From positions 404,501 through 468,500 of the forward strand of contig NZ_CP133017.1 in assembly GCF_030866765.1 (NCBI RefSeq): a stretch of DNA of 64,000 nucleotides, read 5' to 3'. The first letter of the stretch is position 1, and each line of letters opens with the position of its first letter. Shown here one piece after another: positions 51,073 to 60,130 of this stretch. This DNA comes from Paenibacillus silvisoli (GTDB taxonomy: Bacteria; Bacillota; Bacilli; Paenibacillales; Paenibacillaceae). The notes beneath the pieces are model-generated. The model did not search any database and was not told the DNA's origin. It saw nothing but the letters and a program-made list of their open reading frames with translations. The position numbers and the translations under genes are program-made.

Positions 51073-52746
51073 GTGAATGTTTACAGGACGGGGCCGTTTG
51101 CGGAGCTGGCCGGGGTGACGACGCGGACGCTGCGGTATTATGACCGGATCGGCTTGCTGAAGCCGACCGATATGTCCGAGGCCGGACAGCGGTTGTACAC
51201 GGACAACGATTTGGAGCGGCTGCAGCAAATCATTACGCTGAAGTTCATCGGATTTTCGCTGGAGCAGATTAAAGGCATGCTGGAGCTGCAAACGATGAAT
51301 GCGGCTTCGATGCTCGCCATGCAGCGGGAGTGGATGGAAGAGAAGATCGGTCATCTGCAGCGGGTCGTTAACGCCATTAAAGGAGCGGAGCGCGTTGCGG
51401 GGCAGGAGCGGGACGGCTATGCCGACAATCTGAGAACGATCATCGGGGTGATTGAGATGGAAGCGAATAAGGATTGGCTGGAAGAGTTTCTGTCGGCGGC
51501 GGTTGGCGGGAACGAGGATAAGGCAAGCGCTATTTTGGCGGCGGACAAGGAGATTCCTCGCAAAAGCATCTACGCGGCAGCGGCGCTTGGAGACGCGGAA
51601 AGCGTCCGGTTGATGCTGCAGGAGGATGCCGCGCTGGCGGTGAAGCCGGGCGGACCGGAAAACGGCGAGCCGCTGCTTTACTTAACGTTCTCCTGCTTTC
51701 TGGGCAACCCTCAGTATACGGAGGGGTTCATTCAAACAGCCCGGCTGCTAATCTCGCACGGAGCCAACGTAAACGCGTCTCACCCGCAAAAGAACGATCC
51801 GCACGGACGCCAGCTCAGCTGTCTATATGGCGCGGTCGGTCAGGCGGGCAATGCGGCGGTTGGCAGGGTACTGCTCGAAGCGGGCGCCGATCCGAATGAC
51901 GGCGAGTCGCTGTACCATGCGGCGGAATGGCCAAGCCATGCGTGCTTGTCCTTGTTGTTCGAATTCGGGGCGGATGCGAATGTGACGCCCGCGCTCATGC
52001 GGAAGCTGGATTTCGAAGATTATTTCGGCGTGAAACTGTTTCTGGAAAATGGGACGGACCCCAACCTGACGCTGGGCACGCTCGGCCCGCCGCTCTATTG
52101 GGCGATCTTTCGCGGGCGGTCGGCCTCCGTGATCGAGCTCCTTATCCAATACGGAGCCGACGTGAACAGAGCCGGCGCGGACGGGAAGACCATCTACCAG
52201 ATGGCCGTGAGGTATGGGCGAGGGGACGTTGCCGAGCTGCTTCGCGCCCACGGAGCCGCTGCCGGCGCCGACCGGATGGATGAGCTGTTCGGCGCCTATG
52301 CCGCGGCGAATGAAGCGGCGGTTCGCGAGCTGCTGCGGCAAGAGCCCGGCTTGCTGGCGGCGATGTCGCACAAAGACCGGCTGATGCTGCTCGAGTTCGC
52401 GGAGATGAACAAGGCCGAATCCGTGCATGTGATGCTGGAGACCGGCATGGACGGCACGGTCAGGAAGGGACCGGGAACCGCGCTGCATTTTGCCGCCTGG
52501 TTCGGCCATATCGAGACCGTCCGCGTGCTGCTCGCGCACGGCGCTTCATTGACCGCGACCAACGCCTACGGCGGGATGCCGCTTAACAGCGCGGTTCATG
52601 GATCGCTGCATTGCCCGACCAGCCGAAAGGGCGCGCATGCCGCGATCGTGGAGGCATTGATCAAGGCCGGAGCGGCCGTTCCGGAAACGGCGTCGGGATC
52701 GAAGGATGTATTCGAGGTGCTCCGCCGATACGGAGCATCCGCGTAA
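51073..52746 (+). CDS. MerR-family regulator fused to ankyrin repeats
   Basis: A 557-residue protein. Residues 1-70 are a MerR DNA-binding domain (TGPFAELAGVTTRTLRYYDRIGLLKP, then LYTDNDLERLQQIITLKFIGF) followed by the dimerisation helix to about 125. From about 170 to the end there are at least six ankyrin-type repeats, recognisable by AVRELLRQ, ALHFAAWFGHIETVRVLLAHGA and ARLLISHGANVNAS. The usual small effector domain is missing and replaced by this protein-binding array. GTG 51073 has GAGAGGAGG 10 nt upstream. A TGACGT-TACGTCA palindrome at 51003-51015 may be its operator. Effector and targets are unknown. Confidence 0.85.
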   Translation: MNVYRTGPFAELAGVTTRTLRYYDRIGLLKPTDMSEAGQRLYTDNDLERLQQIITLKFIGFSLEQIKGMLELQTMNAASMLAMQREWMEEKIGHLQRVVNAIKGAERVAGQERDGYADNLRTIIGVIEMEANKDWLEEFLSAAVGGNEDKASAILAADKEIPRKSIYAAAALGDAESVRLMLQEDAALAVKPGGPENGEPLLYLTFSCFLGNPQYTEGFIQTARLLISHGANVNASHPQKNDPHGRQLSCLYGAVGQAGNAAVGRVLLEAGADPNDGESLYHAAEWPSHACLSLLFEFGADANVTPALMRKLDFEDYFGVKLFLENGTDPNLTLGTLGPPLYWAIFRGRSASVIELLIQYGADVNRAGADGKTIYQMAVRYGRGDVAELLRAHGAAAGADRMDELFGAYAAANEAAVRELLRQEPGLLAAMSHKDRLMLLEFAEMNKAESVHVMLETGMDGTVRKGPGTALHFAAWFGHIETVRVLLAHGASLTATNAYGGMPLNSAVHGSLHCPTSRKGAHAAIVEALIKAGAAVPETASGSKDVFEVLRRYGASA

Positions 52747-52748
52747 AG

Positions 52749-52797
52749 AGACGGTGCCATCTGCAGAGAAAGACATGCAGACGGCACCGTCTTTTTT
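52749..52797. terminator. Bidirectional terminator
   Basis: AGACGGTGCC-TCTGCA (52749-52765) / TGCAGA-GGCACCGTCT (52776-52792) with a 10-nt loop and T run; it lies between the convergent MerR-ankyrin and ATP-grasp genes. Confidence 0.88.
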
Positions 52798-53590
52798 AAT
52801 TCGCCTTCTTAGCCTTTGAGCACGTTAAACAATAGGTGCGGCCGTAGGCTTTCGCATAGCGGACGATACGGCGGATGATCCTCGGATTGTCCAGCTTCGT
52901 GAACGGGCATGGGTCGGGACGGGTGTTGACCTCCAAGATCCATGGCTTCAGCTTACGGTCAACCGCGAGGTCGAGCCCGAGCTCGTTCATGGCGGGATAC
53001 GCGCGCCCGAACTGGGCTGCCGTTGCAAGCGCGAGCCGATTCATGCTGCGCTGCAGCCGGATAAACCGCTTCCCGCCCGCGATCGGCTTTACTAGCGCTG
53101 CGGCCGTATAGATGGTGCCGCCTTGGCTGCCGTTGGAGACGATTTTGCCCGGATGGGCGACGCGGCCGGCCGTACCGGTGCATGCCCATTGCCGGGACGG
53201 GTTCTTCTGGATCATGATCCGGAAGTCGAACGGCCGGCCGTCCAGACGCAGCACGTGAATGCCCTTCTGGATCAAGTAGCGTCTGCCGGAAATCTGCCGC
53301 TGAAGCGAGATGCGCATGGCACGGAAGGTTTTGAAGCGGCTAATGGCGGTCCCGCTCTGGTAGCGGTACGTGCCGCGCTTCGTCCGCTCGACCCGGATGA
53401 CGCCGTTTCCTTGCGAGCCGGTATTCGGTTTGACGTACACCATGCCATGCTGCCGCAGCATGGCGAGCAAGCGGCGCGGGGAGAAGGCGCGCGTCGCCGG
53501 CACGTATTTCGAGAGCGTTTTGCTGCCCAGCAGCACGCGCGTTTTCACCAGCTTGCTGGATACCGCTTCGATCGTATTATTTTTCCCCAA
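52796..53590 (-). CDS. YheC/YheD-type ATP-grasp protein
   Basis: A 264-residue protein of the ATP-grasp fold as in the Bacillus spore-coat-associated YheC/YheD. The nucleotide-binding segments VYVKPNTGSQGNGV and FDFRIMIQKN and the metal site EVNTRPDP are visible. ATP-grasp enzymes join a carboxylate to an amine through an acyl phosphate. The TTG at 53590 is used because GAGGAGG is 7 nt upstream; a longer frame to 53674 has no site. It is divergent from the adenylating enzyme-SbnA-SbnB set with a 190-bp gap, so a joint role in amide formation is possible but unproven. Confidence 0.75.
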   Translation of the reverse strand: MGKNNTIEAVSSKLVKTRVLLGSKTLSKYVPATRAFSPRRLLAMLRQHGMVYVKPNTGSQGNGVIRVERTKRGTYRYQSGTAISRFKTFRAMRISLQRQISGRRYLIQKGIHVLRLDGRPFDFRIMIQKNPSRQWACTGTAGRVAHPGKIVSNGSQGGTIYTAAALVKPIAGGKRFIRLQRSMNRLALATAAQFGRAYPAMNELGLDLAVDRKLKPWILEVNTRPDPCPFTKLDNPRIIRRIVRYAKAYGRTYCLTCSKAKKAN

Positions 53591-53779
53591 GGAAAGGCCT
53601 CCTCGTTTCGTTTCTCCTCGATATGCTCCATCATACGCGGGAGTTTGCCTACTTGAGCGCGCTCGAGCACCCATTTTATTGCCAATTGAGGCATCGCGTC
53701 AGAACGCGGCAGGGCAAGCTGACATATCGTATAGCATCACGCTTCACGATTACAGCTGCGGAGAGGGGACGGTTCTTCG

Positions 53780-54997
53780 ATGCCCATGCCCATGTCTTTG
53801 CCGGAATTAATGGCGTTAATCGACCGGATGCGGCACAGCTTCCCCTGGTATGGGAGCATGCTGAACCCGCAGTCGGCCGCGCTGGAGGAGCTGCCGCTCA
53901 TAACGGCTTCCGTGCTGGAAGCCTATTATTATGCGGCGGACAATCCGCTGGCCGCGCGGAGCGAGTTGTACGGGTACAGAACCTCGGGCACCAGCTCCGG
54001 CCGCCGCAAAACGATCTACTACTCGGAGCGGGACGAAGAAGCGTATTTGCGCATCAAGCTGGATGTTTTTCGATCGATTCTGGCGCCATACGGGTACCGG
54101 ACCGCAGTCGCGGACATGGGGACGGGGCACGCGGAGGCAACGGCCGTTGAGGTGTTCCGCCAGCTCGGCATGGACGTCCACTCGTTCTCGTTTCGTCTTC
54201 CGATCGAGGAGCATATTGAGCGGCTGAAGCGGATCAAGCCGGATGTGCTCTACACGATGCCGTCCATTATGGACCGCATCCTGCTGGCCGCGGACGATCC
54301 GGCCTCGTTCGGCATCAAGCATGTGGTGCTCGTCGGAGAAACGGCGTCGCCGGGCTGGATCGCCCGTGTCGCGCAGCGGCTCGGCATCGGCCCGAAACGA
54401 GTGACGGATACGCTCGGCTCGATTGAGATCGGCACGATCGCCTACTTTTCTCACGAGCACGGCAGGTACTTGTTTGCGGACGGGGTAATACCCGAAGGGA
54501 TCGGAACGGAGGCGCTCGGGGCTGGGCTAGAGCCGTTGTCGGACGGGGAGCGGGTGCTCGTGCTGACCTCGACCGTCAGAGAAACCTTTCCCGCGCTCCG
54601 TTACGTCACGTACGATGTCGTGCGCGATCTGCGTCCCATCGAAGTGGACGGCGTGCAGCGGCCGAGCTTTCAGAGCATCGTGAAGCGGATCGGACCGGAC
54701 TTGAAGCACGGCGAGAAGATCAGCATCTACGACATCGACAACGTCGTTTACCGCCATCTCAGCGAAGCGGGCGTGCGCGTCACGGTGACGGACAACGCGC
54801 TTAGCGTGCATGTCAGCAGTCCGTACGCTACGGCCGAAGCGCTGGCCCGCATCAAAGCGGACTTGGAGCGCAGCGTCCCCGAAATCGATGCGATGATTCA
54901 AGGCGGCGTCTTGGGCGGTATTCAGGTCATAGCCGAACCGTTCGACGATGCCCTGAACCGGACGTCCGTAAAAAACAAAAAAATTTACTACACCTAA
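53780..54997 (+). CDS. Adenylate-forming ligase (PaaK / CoF-synthetase-like)
   Basis: A 405-residue AMP-forming enzyme. The phosphate-binding loop is YRTSGTSSGRRKT (about 67-79), the active-site Glu segment is TLGSIEIGTIAYF, and the C-terminal domain contains YDVVRDLRP. It is shorter than acyl-CoA ligases and closest in style to phenylacetate-CoA ligase/coenzyme F390 synthetase. It activates a carboxylate. The two following genes should supply L-2,3-diaminopropionate, so that or its precursor is the obvious candidate substrate. The gap to the SbnA-like gene is 7 nt. Confidence 0.78.
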   Translation: MPMPMSLPELMALIDRMRHSFPWYGSMLNPQSAALEELPLITASVLEAYYYAADNPLAARSELYGYRTSGTSSGRRKTIYYSERDEEAYLRIKLDVFRSILAPYGYRTAVADMGTGHAEATAVEVFRQLGMDVHSFSFRLPIEEHIERLKRIKPDVLYTMPSIMDRILLAADDPASFGIKHVVLVGETASPGWIARVAQRLGIGPKRVTDTLGSIEIGTIAYFSHEHGRYLFADGVIPEGIGTEALGAGLEPLSDGERVLVLTSTVRETFPALRYVTYDVVRDLRPIEVDGVQRPSFQSIVKRIGPDLKHGEKISIYDIDNVVYRHLSEAGVRVTVTDNALSVHVSSPYATAEALARIKADLERSVPEIDAMIQGGVLGGIQVIAEPFDDALNRTSVKNKKIYYT

Positions 54998-55004
54998 GGG
55001 GAAG

Positions 55005-55994
55005 ATGCCCATGAAGCTGACGCTGGATGGCGGAATTTCCGACGCGATCGGCGGCACGCCGCTGGTTCGGCTGCGGCAGCTGTTTCGTGACGCGCCGTTC
55101 GAGGTGTACGGCAAGCTGGAGTGGATGAATCCGGGCGGCAGCGCAAAGGATCGTCCCGCGCTGTTCATGATCCGGAAGGCGATCGAACGCGGGGAGCTGG
55201 ACAGCGGCAGCATCGTCGTGGAGTCGAGCTCCGGCAACTTGGCGATTAGCTTGGCGCAGCTGTGCCGCTATTTGGGGCTGCGCTTTATTTGCGTCGTGGA
55301 TCCGCGGACGACGGAGCAGCATTTGCGGATCATCCGCAGCTTCGGCGGGGAAATCGACCTGGTATCGCAGCCGGACCCGCAGACGGGAGAGTTTCTGCCG
55401 GCGAGGATTAATCGGGTGAAGGAGCTGCTTCGGCAGCTGCCGAAGGCGTTCTGGACGAATCAGTACGGCAACCCGGACAATGCGCTCGCGCATGCGGAAA
55501 CGACGATGCATGAAATCGGAGAGCGGCTCGGTCCCATTGAATATTTGTTTTGCGGGGTCAGCTCGTGCGGCACGATTCGCGGCTGCATGGATTACGTCCG
55601 CAGCCGGAATTGGCCGACGAAGATCGTGGCCGTCGATGCGGAGGGCAGCATTATTTTCGGCGGGGCAACGGGTCCGCGGAAATTTCCGGGACTTGGGGCG
55701 GCGCGCGTGCCGGAACTTTACCGCGACGATATTGCCGACGCAGCGGTCCATGTATCGGATGCCGACTGCGTGCGTGGCTGCCGCGAGCTGGTCCGCTATG
55801 AAGCGATCCTTGCCGGGGCGTCCTCCGGAGGCGTCATTGCGGCGATTCAGCGCATGGCTTCCGGCATTCCGGACGGGGCGGTATGCGCGGCGATTATGCC
55901 GGACCGGGGCGAACGTTACTTGGACACGGTATACAACGACGAGTGGGTCCGGCGCGAGCTCGGCTTGGATCTCAGCTCCTTGCAGGGAGGGTGA
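55005..55994 (+). CDS. sbnA: SbnA-like N-(2-amino-2-carboxyethyl)-L-glutamate synthase
   Basis: A 329-residue PLP enzyme of the cysteine-synthase fold. PLP-binding Lys48 lies in NPGGSAKDR, the substrate loop is ESSSGNLA (73-80) and the phosphate cup is GVSSCGTIRG. SbnA of staphyloferrin B synthesis condenses O-phosphoserine with glutamate; length and the FWTNQYGNPDNALAH segment favour this subgroup over ordinary cysteine synthase. The SbnB-like gene 4 nt downstream makes the assignment firm. Confidence 0.88.
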   Translation: MPMKLTLDGGISDAIGGTPLVRLRQLFRDAPFEVYGKLEWMNPGGSAKDRPALFMIRKAIERGELDSGSIVVESSSGNLAISLAQLCRYLGLRFICVVDPRTTEQHLRIIRSFGGEIDLVSQPDPQTGEFLPARINRVKELLRQLPKAFWTNQYGNPDNALAHAETTMHEIGERLGPIEYLFCGVSSCGTIRGCMDYVRSRNWPTKIVAVDAEGSIIFGGATGPRKFPGLGAARVPELYRDDIADAAVHVSDADCVRGCRELVRYEAILAGASSGGVIAAIQRMASGIPDGAVCAAIMPDRGERYLDTVYNDEWVRRELGLDLSSLQGG

Positions 55995-55998
55995 AGAG

Positions 55999-56973
55999 AT
56001 GATCTACTTGCATGATGGACATATCCGGGAGATGGGCACGGATTGGGGGCAGCTTGCGGATCTCGTCGAACAGGTGGTCCGGACGAGAGAAGCCGGGGAT
56101 ACGGTCAGTCCGCTCAAGACGTACTTGCGCTTCCATGACCTTCAGAACCGGATTATCGCCATGCCCGCATTCGTCGGCGGCTCCTTCGGGCTGGCCGGCT
56201 TGAAATGGATTGCGAGCTATCCGGATAATGGCCGTCACGGCTTGCCGCGCGCGCACAATACGATTATTTTGAACGATACGGCGACGGGACGCCCTGATGC
56301 TCTGCTGCGCAGCGAGCTGTTGAACGGGCTGCGTACGGCTGCGGTCAGCGGGCTGATGATGCGTGCCTTCATGGCGGCGCGTCAGCCTGAGGAGCTGCGG
56401 CTCGGCATTATCGGCTGGGGGCCGATCGGCCGCCGTCATCTCGAGATGTGCGCCGAGCTGTTCGGAGACCGCCTGAAGCAGGTCATGCTGTATGACCTGA
56501 AAGGAATCGATCCCGAGACGGTGCCGCAGTCGCTGCGCGATCGGACCGAGCTGGTATCCGATTGGCGAGCACTCTATCGGGGCTCCAACGTCATCGCAAC
56601 GTGCACGGTCGCGGCGGAGCGTTATATCGACGAAGAGCCGTCGGCTGGCGCGCTGCTGCTGAACGTATCGCTTCGCGATTATGTGCCTGCGAGCGTCGCG
56701 AACGTCAAGGCGGTCATCGTGGACGACTGGCGGGAAGTATGCCGCGAGAATACCGATATCGAGAAGCTTCATGAACAATTCGGGCTATGCGAATCCGATG
56801 CGCGCACCATCGCGGACGTGGTTTGCCGGGAAGCGCTGGCGGACTTCGCCGCTAGTGAGCCGGTCTTTTTCAACCCGATGGGTCTCGGCGCATTCGATAT
56901 CGCAATTGCCGGCTATTACTGGCTTCGCGCCTTGCGGATGGGCATCGGCTTGGAACTGGAGCCGGGCATCTAA
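55999..56973 (+). CDS. sbnB: SbnB-like N-(2-amino-2-carboxyethyl)-L-glutamate dehydrogenase
   Basis: A 324-residue NAD-dependent enzyme of the ornithine cyclodeaminase/mu-crystallin family. The dinucleotide loop is IIGWGPIGRRHLEM; GGSFGLAGLKWIASYPDN and HNTIILNDTATG match SbnB. It oxidatively cleaves the SbnA product to L-2,3-diaminopropionate and 2-oxoglutarate. GGGAGGGTG precedes ATG 55999. No NRPS, NIS synthetase or exporter follows in the window, so the end product is unknown. Confidence 0.87.
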   Translation: MIYLHDGHIREMGTDWGQLADLVEQVVRTREAGDTVSPLKTYLRFHDLQNRIIAMPAFVGGSFGLAGLKWIASYPDNGRHGLPRAHNTIILNDTATGRPDALLRSELLNGLRTAAVSGLMMRAFMAARQPEELRLGIIGWGPIGRRHLEMCAELFGDRLKQVMLYDLKGIDPETVPQSLRDRTELVSDWRALYRGSNVIATCTVAAERYIDEEPSAGALLLNVSLRDYVPASVANVKAVIVDDWREVCRENTDIEKLHEQFGLCESDARTIADVVCREALADFAASEPVFFNPMGLGAFDIAIAGYYWLRALRMGIGLELEPGI

Positions 56974-57005
56974 CAGCGTCGAAATTGTTTAATAATCCCA
57001 TTCAC

Positions 57006-57034
57006 TTCATTTACGGGCTCTATTAGGGTACAAT
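57006..57034 (+). promoter_or_regulatory. SigA-type promoter of the SEC-C protein gene
   Basis: TTCATT (57006-57011), 17-nt spacer, TACAAT (57029-57034), about 38 nt before the ATG at 57072. Confidence 0.5.
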
Positions 57035-57071
57035 TATAGAAGTTTTTTTTGACATGTAAAGGAGTTAAGGT

Positions 57072-58247
57072 ATGAGTTTGGAGTTGGAAAAAGAGATTCG
57101 GCAGCTGAACGCCGCGAATGCGATTAAAGGCGCGGCTGCCACAAGCTTGAAGGAGATCCTTCCGATGCTGACGAAGGATCGGTTGAATTTCATCGCCGCG
57201 GGCTGCTCGCTTACGGGACGTTCGAAGCTGAAGAAGCAGGAGCTCGCGGATGCGTTGTTCGAACGAATTACGGACGAACAAGATGTACGAAAGGCTTTTC
57301 TTACGGCCGAAACGGAGGAATGGGCATTCGTGAGCCGGCTTCTCGAAGCGCCGTACGTTCAGGATGACGATGTATTTCCGTCGGTTTATTTATTCTTGAT
57401 GGACAAGGGCTTGCTGTTCAGCTTTATGGAGCAGGACAAGCTGTATTACGTGATCCCGGAGGAAATTAAGAGCGTATACCGGAACCTGGACCAGCAAGCT
57501 TTTCACCAAGAGCGCAGCTATAGCCAACTGGTGCTTCAATATATAGAAGCGGTCGTTTCCCTCTATGGCATTTGCCCGATCGAGAAGATGCTCGAAATCT
57601 ATAATGACCAGAACGAGGGAAGCTTGACGAAGGAAGCGGTGGACGCCGTTTGCGCGTCCGTTGCCGAGAAGGACCGGACTTGGGAAGCGAAGGACGGCTA
57701 TCTCTTCAGCGATGAGCTGAACGGGGAAAGCGTGGACGAGTTCGCGCAGTTCCTGGAGACCGTGAAGGACAAGCCGTACTACGTGCCGGCCAAAGAAGAG
57801 CTGCTCCTCTATGCGAATATCGATTATTTCGAAATGACGCCTCAGCTGGAAGCGCTGAAGCAATATATCGTGCAAAGCTTGGGCAAGGTAGAGCAGCTTG
57901 CCGATGCGATCGTGGACGATGTCCAGCTCGCCTGCTCGATGGAGGAGTCGCCTGACGCGGTTCTGAACGAGTTCGAGCGCCGCGGCATCCGTTTGAGCCA
58001 GAAGCAGCTGAAGGAGCTGAAGCCGCTTCTCTTCCACGTGTACTCGCACACGAGAACGTGGGCGAATCGCGGGTACACGCCTGCCGAGCTCAATCCGCAG
58101 CCGCAGCCGCAACAGCCGCAAGCGCAGCCGAAGTCGGCAGCCGCGCCAAGCAACGTCGTTCCCTTCCAGGCCCCATCCGCGAAAATCGGCCGCAACGAGC
58201 CGTGCCCTTGCGGAAGCGGGAAGAAATTTAAGAAGTGCTGCTTGTAG
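57072..58247 (+). CDS. SEC-C metal-binding-motif protein
   Basis: A 391-residue cytosolic protein. The last 20 residues are a SEC-C zinc motif (GRNEPCPCGSGKKFKKCC), the same type that ends SecA and binds SecB or ribosomes. The motif is joined by a Pro/Gln/Ala linker to a ~340-residue helical body that resembles the Rho-N-like start (ASLKEILPMLTKDRLN) seen in Bacillus proteins of unknown function. It is a single-gene unit with AAAGGAG and a terminator. A role in translation or protein quality control is plausible but not shown. Confidence 0.8.
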   Translation: MSLELEKEIRQLNAANAIKGAAATSLKEILPMLTKDRLNFIAAGCSLTGRSKLKKQELADALFERITDEQDVRKAFLTAETEEWAFVSRLLEAPYVQDDDVFPSVYLFLMDKGLLFSFMEQDKLYYVIPEEIKSVYRNLDQQAFHQERSYSQLVLQYIEAVVSLYGICPIEKMLEIYNDQNEGSLTKEAVDAVCASVAEKDRTWEAKDGYLFSDELNGESVDEFAQFLETVKDKPYYVPAKEELLLYANIDYFEMTPQLEALKQYIVQSLGKVEQLADAIVDDVQLACSMEESPDAVLNEFERRGIRLSQKQLKELKPLLFHVYSHTRTWANRGYTPAELNPQPQPQQPQAQPKSAAAPSNVVPFQAPSAKIGRNEPCPCGSGKKFKKCCL

Positions 58248-58259
58248 TATGGTTACGAG

Positions 58260-58293
58260 GCCCGCATCTCTGCTTGAGATGCGGGCTTTTTTT
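58260..58293 (+). terminator. Rho-independent terminator
   Basis: Perfect 11-bp stem GCCCGCATCTC / GAGATGCGGGC with a 5-nt loop and eight T. Confidence 0.9.
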
Positions 58294-58409
58294 GTTTTGG
58301 CTGGAGGATTTGAATGTGCCGGGTCGAATAAGATCGAATAACAGCAGCAATGAGCATCTAGTCAGCATGCGGGAGAAACCATCATCATTCGATAAAGGGA
58401 TGAGCGACG

Positions 58410-59993
58410 ATGAGAAAAAGTACGCCCTTCTTGCGAGCACCTCGTTTTTCTCTGCAATCGGACAGGACCGCCGTGAACCGGAACGGGTTCAATGCGCGCG
58501 CTGCGGCGCCGGATCTCGAAACGCTTCGCATTATGCCGGAGTACAAGTCGGCGTTGTTCGACCATCATCCGGACCCTATTTTTTCGTACGATTTGAACGG
58601 GGTCATGCAGCATCTCAATTCCGCGGCCGAACGGCTGCTTGGCTGCGGCATCCGCGAGCTGAGGAGCGCCGGACTGACGAGCCTGCCTGTGCTGGAGTCC
58701 TGCCGGAGTACGCGAAGAAGCGCGTTCGCCAAGGCGATGAACGGCTTGCACCAGCAATATGAGGCGGAGTTCGCGCTTCCGAGCGGGAAAGTCATTCTTG
58801 CGGCGATGCGGTGCTTCCCGGTCGTAGCCGACGATGACCGCATCATCGGCGTGTTTGAGACGGTGACGGGGATGGTTGGCCGCACGGGACGCGCGGAGGA
58901 GCTGCGTACGATGGAGAAGGAGCTGCTCGAAAGCGAGAAGCGCCTCCGCACGTTTATCGATGCGATGCCGGATATGGTCATTTTCAAGGATACCGATAGC
59001 CGCTGGGTGGAAGCCAACGAGGCGACGCTGGCGATTTTCCGGTTGGAGAACGTCTCCTATCAAGGCATGTCGGATCAACAACTAGCTGAGAAGAGCGATT
59101 TATATAGAAATACATTAATGGCCTGCAATCTTCCCGATCAGAGCGTTTGGGAGCATGGAAAGCTGGCCGCCACGCAAATGACGATTACGCATCCCGAGGG
59201 AGGGGCGATCATTTGCGATGTAATCAAGGTGCCGCTCTATCACGGCGACGGCAGCCGCAAAGGGCTCGTGGTCATCGGGCGCAATATTACGGAGCTGAAG
59301 CAGACGGAGGCAATGCTGCGCAAATCGGAGAAGCTGGCCGTGGTCGGACAGCTTGCGGCCGGCATCGCGCATGAGATCCGCAATCCGCTGACCGTGCTGA
59401 AGGGCTTTCTGAAGCTGATCGCGGCGCAGACGACCGAACGCAACGGCTGGTATTTGGATGTCATGCTGACCGAGATCGAGCAGATGGAATGGACGACGAC
59501 CCAATTCATGACGATCGCCAAGCCGCAGGAGCTCCAGTTTGCGCAGCATGATGTGCGGGCGATTGTCGAGGACGTGACGGCGTTCCTCTACCCGCTGGCC
59601 ACGATGAATAACGTGCAAATCATGATCAAAACCGAGTTGGGGCTCCCTCCGGTATCATGCGACGACAATCAGCTCAAGCAGGTATTCATCAACGTGATGA
59701 AAAACGCGATCGAATCGATGCCGGATGGCGGTCAAATGGAGATTGCCATCAGCCGCAGCCGCGCCAGCGCCGGACATGTATCCGTCAAAATAATCGATAC
59801 CGGCTGCGGCATACCGCCTGAAAGGATGGGCAATCTCGGCGAGCCTTTCTACAGCTTGAAAGAGAAGGGTACCGGACTCGGCCTCATGATTTGCTGCAAA
59901 ATCATGAAGGATCATGGCGGCAAACTGGACATCTCGAGCCAGGTCGGGCTGGGAACGACGGTCGAGCTTGTCCTGCCTCTTCAGCCTGCTTAA
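58410..59993 (+). CDS. PAS-domain sensor histidine kinase (sporulation-kinase type)
   Basis: A 527-residue kinase without membrane helices. Two PAS domains (about 48-155 and 185-300) are followed by the dimerisation domain with phospho-acceptor His321 (GIAHEIRNPLTVLKGFLKL) and the ATPase domain with FINVMKNAIESMP, DTGCGIP and KGTGLGL. The NPLTxLKGF H-box type is that of KinA/KinE-like sporulation kinases that feed the Spo0F-Spo0A phosphorelay. No response regulator is adjacent, which agrees with an orphan kinase. AAAGGGATGAG precedes the ATG. Confidence 0.88.
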   Translation: MRKSTPFLRAPRFSLQSDRTAVNRNGFNARAAAPDLETLRIMPEYKSALFDHHPDPIFSYDLNGVMQHLNSAAERLLGCGIRELRSAGLTSLPVLESCRSTRRSAFAKAMNGLHQQYEAEFALPSGKVILAAMRCFPVVADDDRIIGVFETVTGMVGRTGRAEELRTMEKELLESEKRLRTFIDAMPDMVIFKDTDSRWVEANEATLAIFRLENVSYQGMSDQQLAEKSDLYRNTLMACNLPDQSVWEHGKLAATQMTITHPEGGAIICDVIKVPLYHGDGSRKGLVVIGRNITELKQTEAMLRKSEKLAVVGQLAAGIAHEIRNPLTVLKGFLKLIAAQTTERNGWYLDVMLTEIEQMEWTTTQFMTIAKPQELQFAQHDVRAIVEDVTAFLYPLATMNNVQIMIKTELGLPPVSCDDNQLKQVFINVMKNAIESMPDGGQMEIAISRSRASAGHVSVKIIDTGCGIPPERMGNLGEPFYSLKEKGTGLGLMICCKIMKDHGGKLDISSQVGLGTTVELVLPLQPA

Positions 59994-60012
59994 TACTCCA
60001 CGTCAACACGAG

Positions 60013-60045
60013 AGCCGCATCCTTGGGAGGATGCGGCTTTTTTTT
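60013..60045 (+). terminator. Rho-independent terminator
   Basis: AGCCGCATCC (60013-60022) / GGATGCGGCT (60029-60038) followed by a run of T. Confidence 0.9.
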
Positions 60046-60130
60046 GCCTGGCCCGGATCATAGAAAAGGCATGCAAAGCCATATAGTTACATATAGTCTG
60101 CGATCCACGAAACTGCGGAGGTGGCACGGG

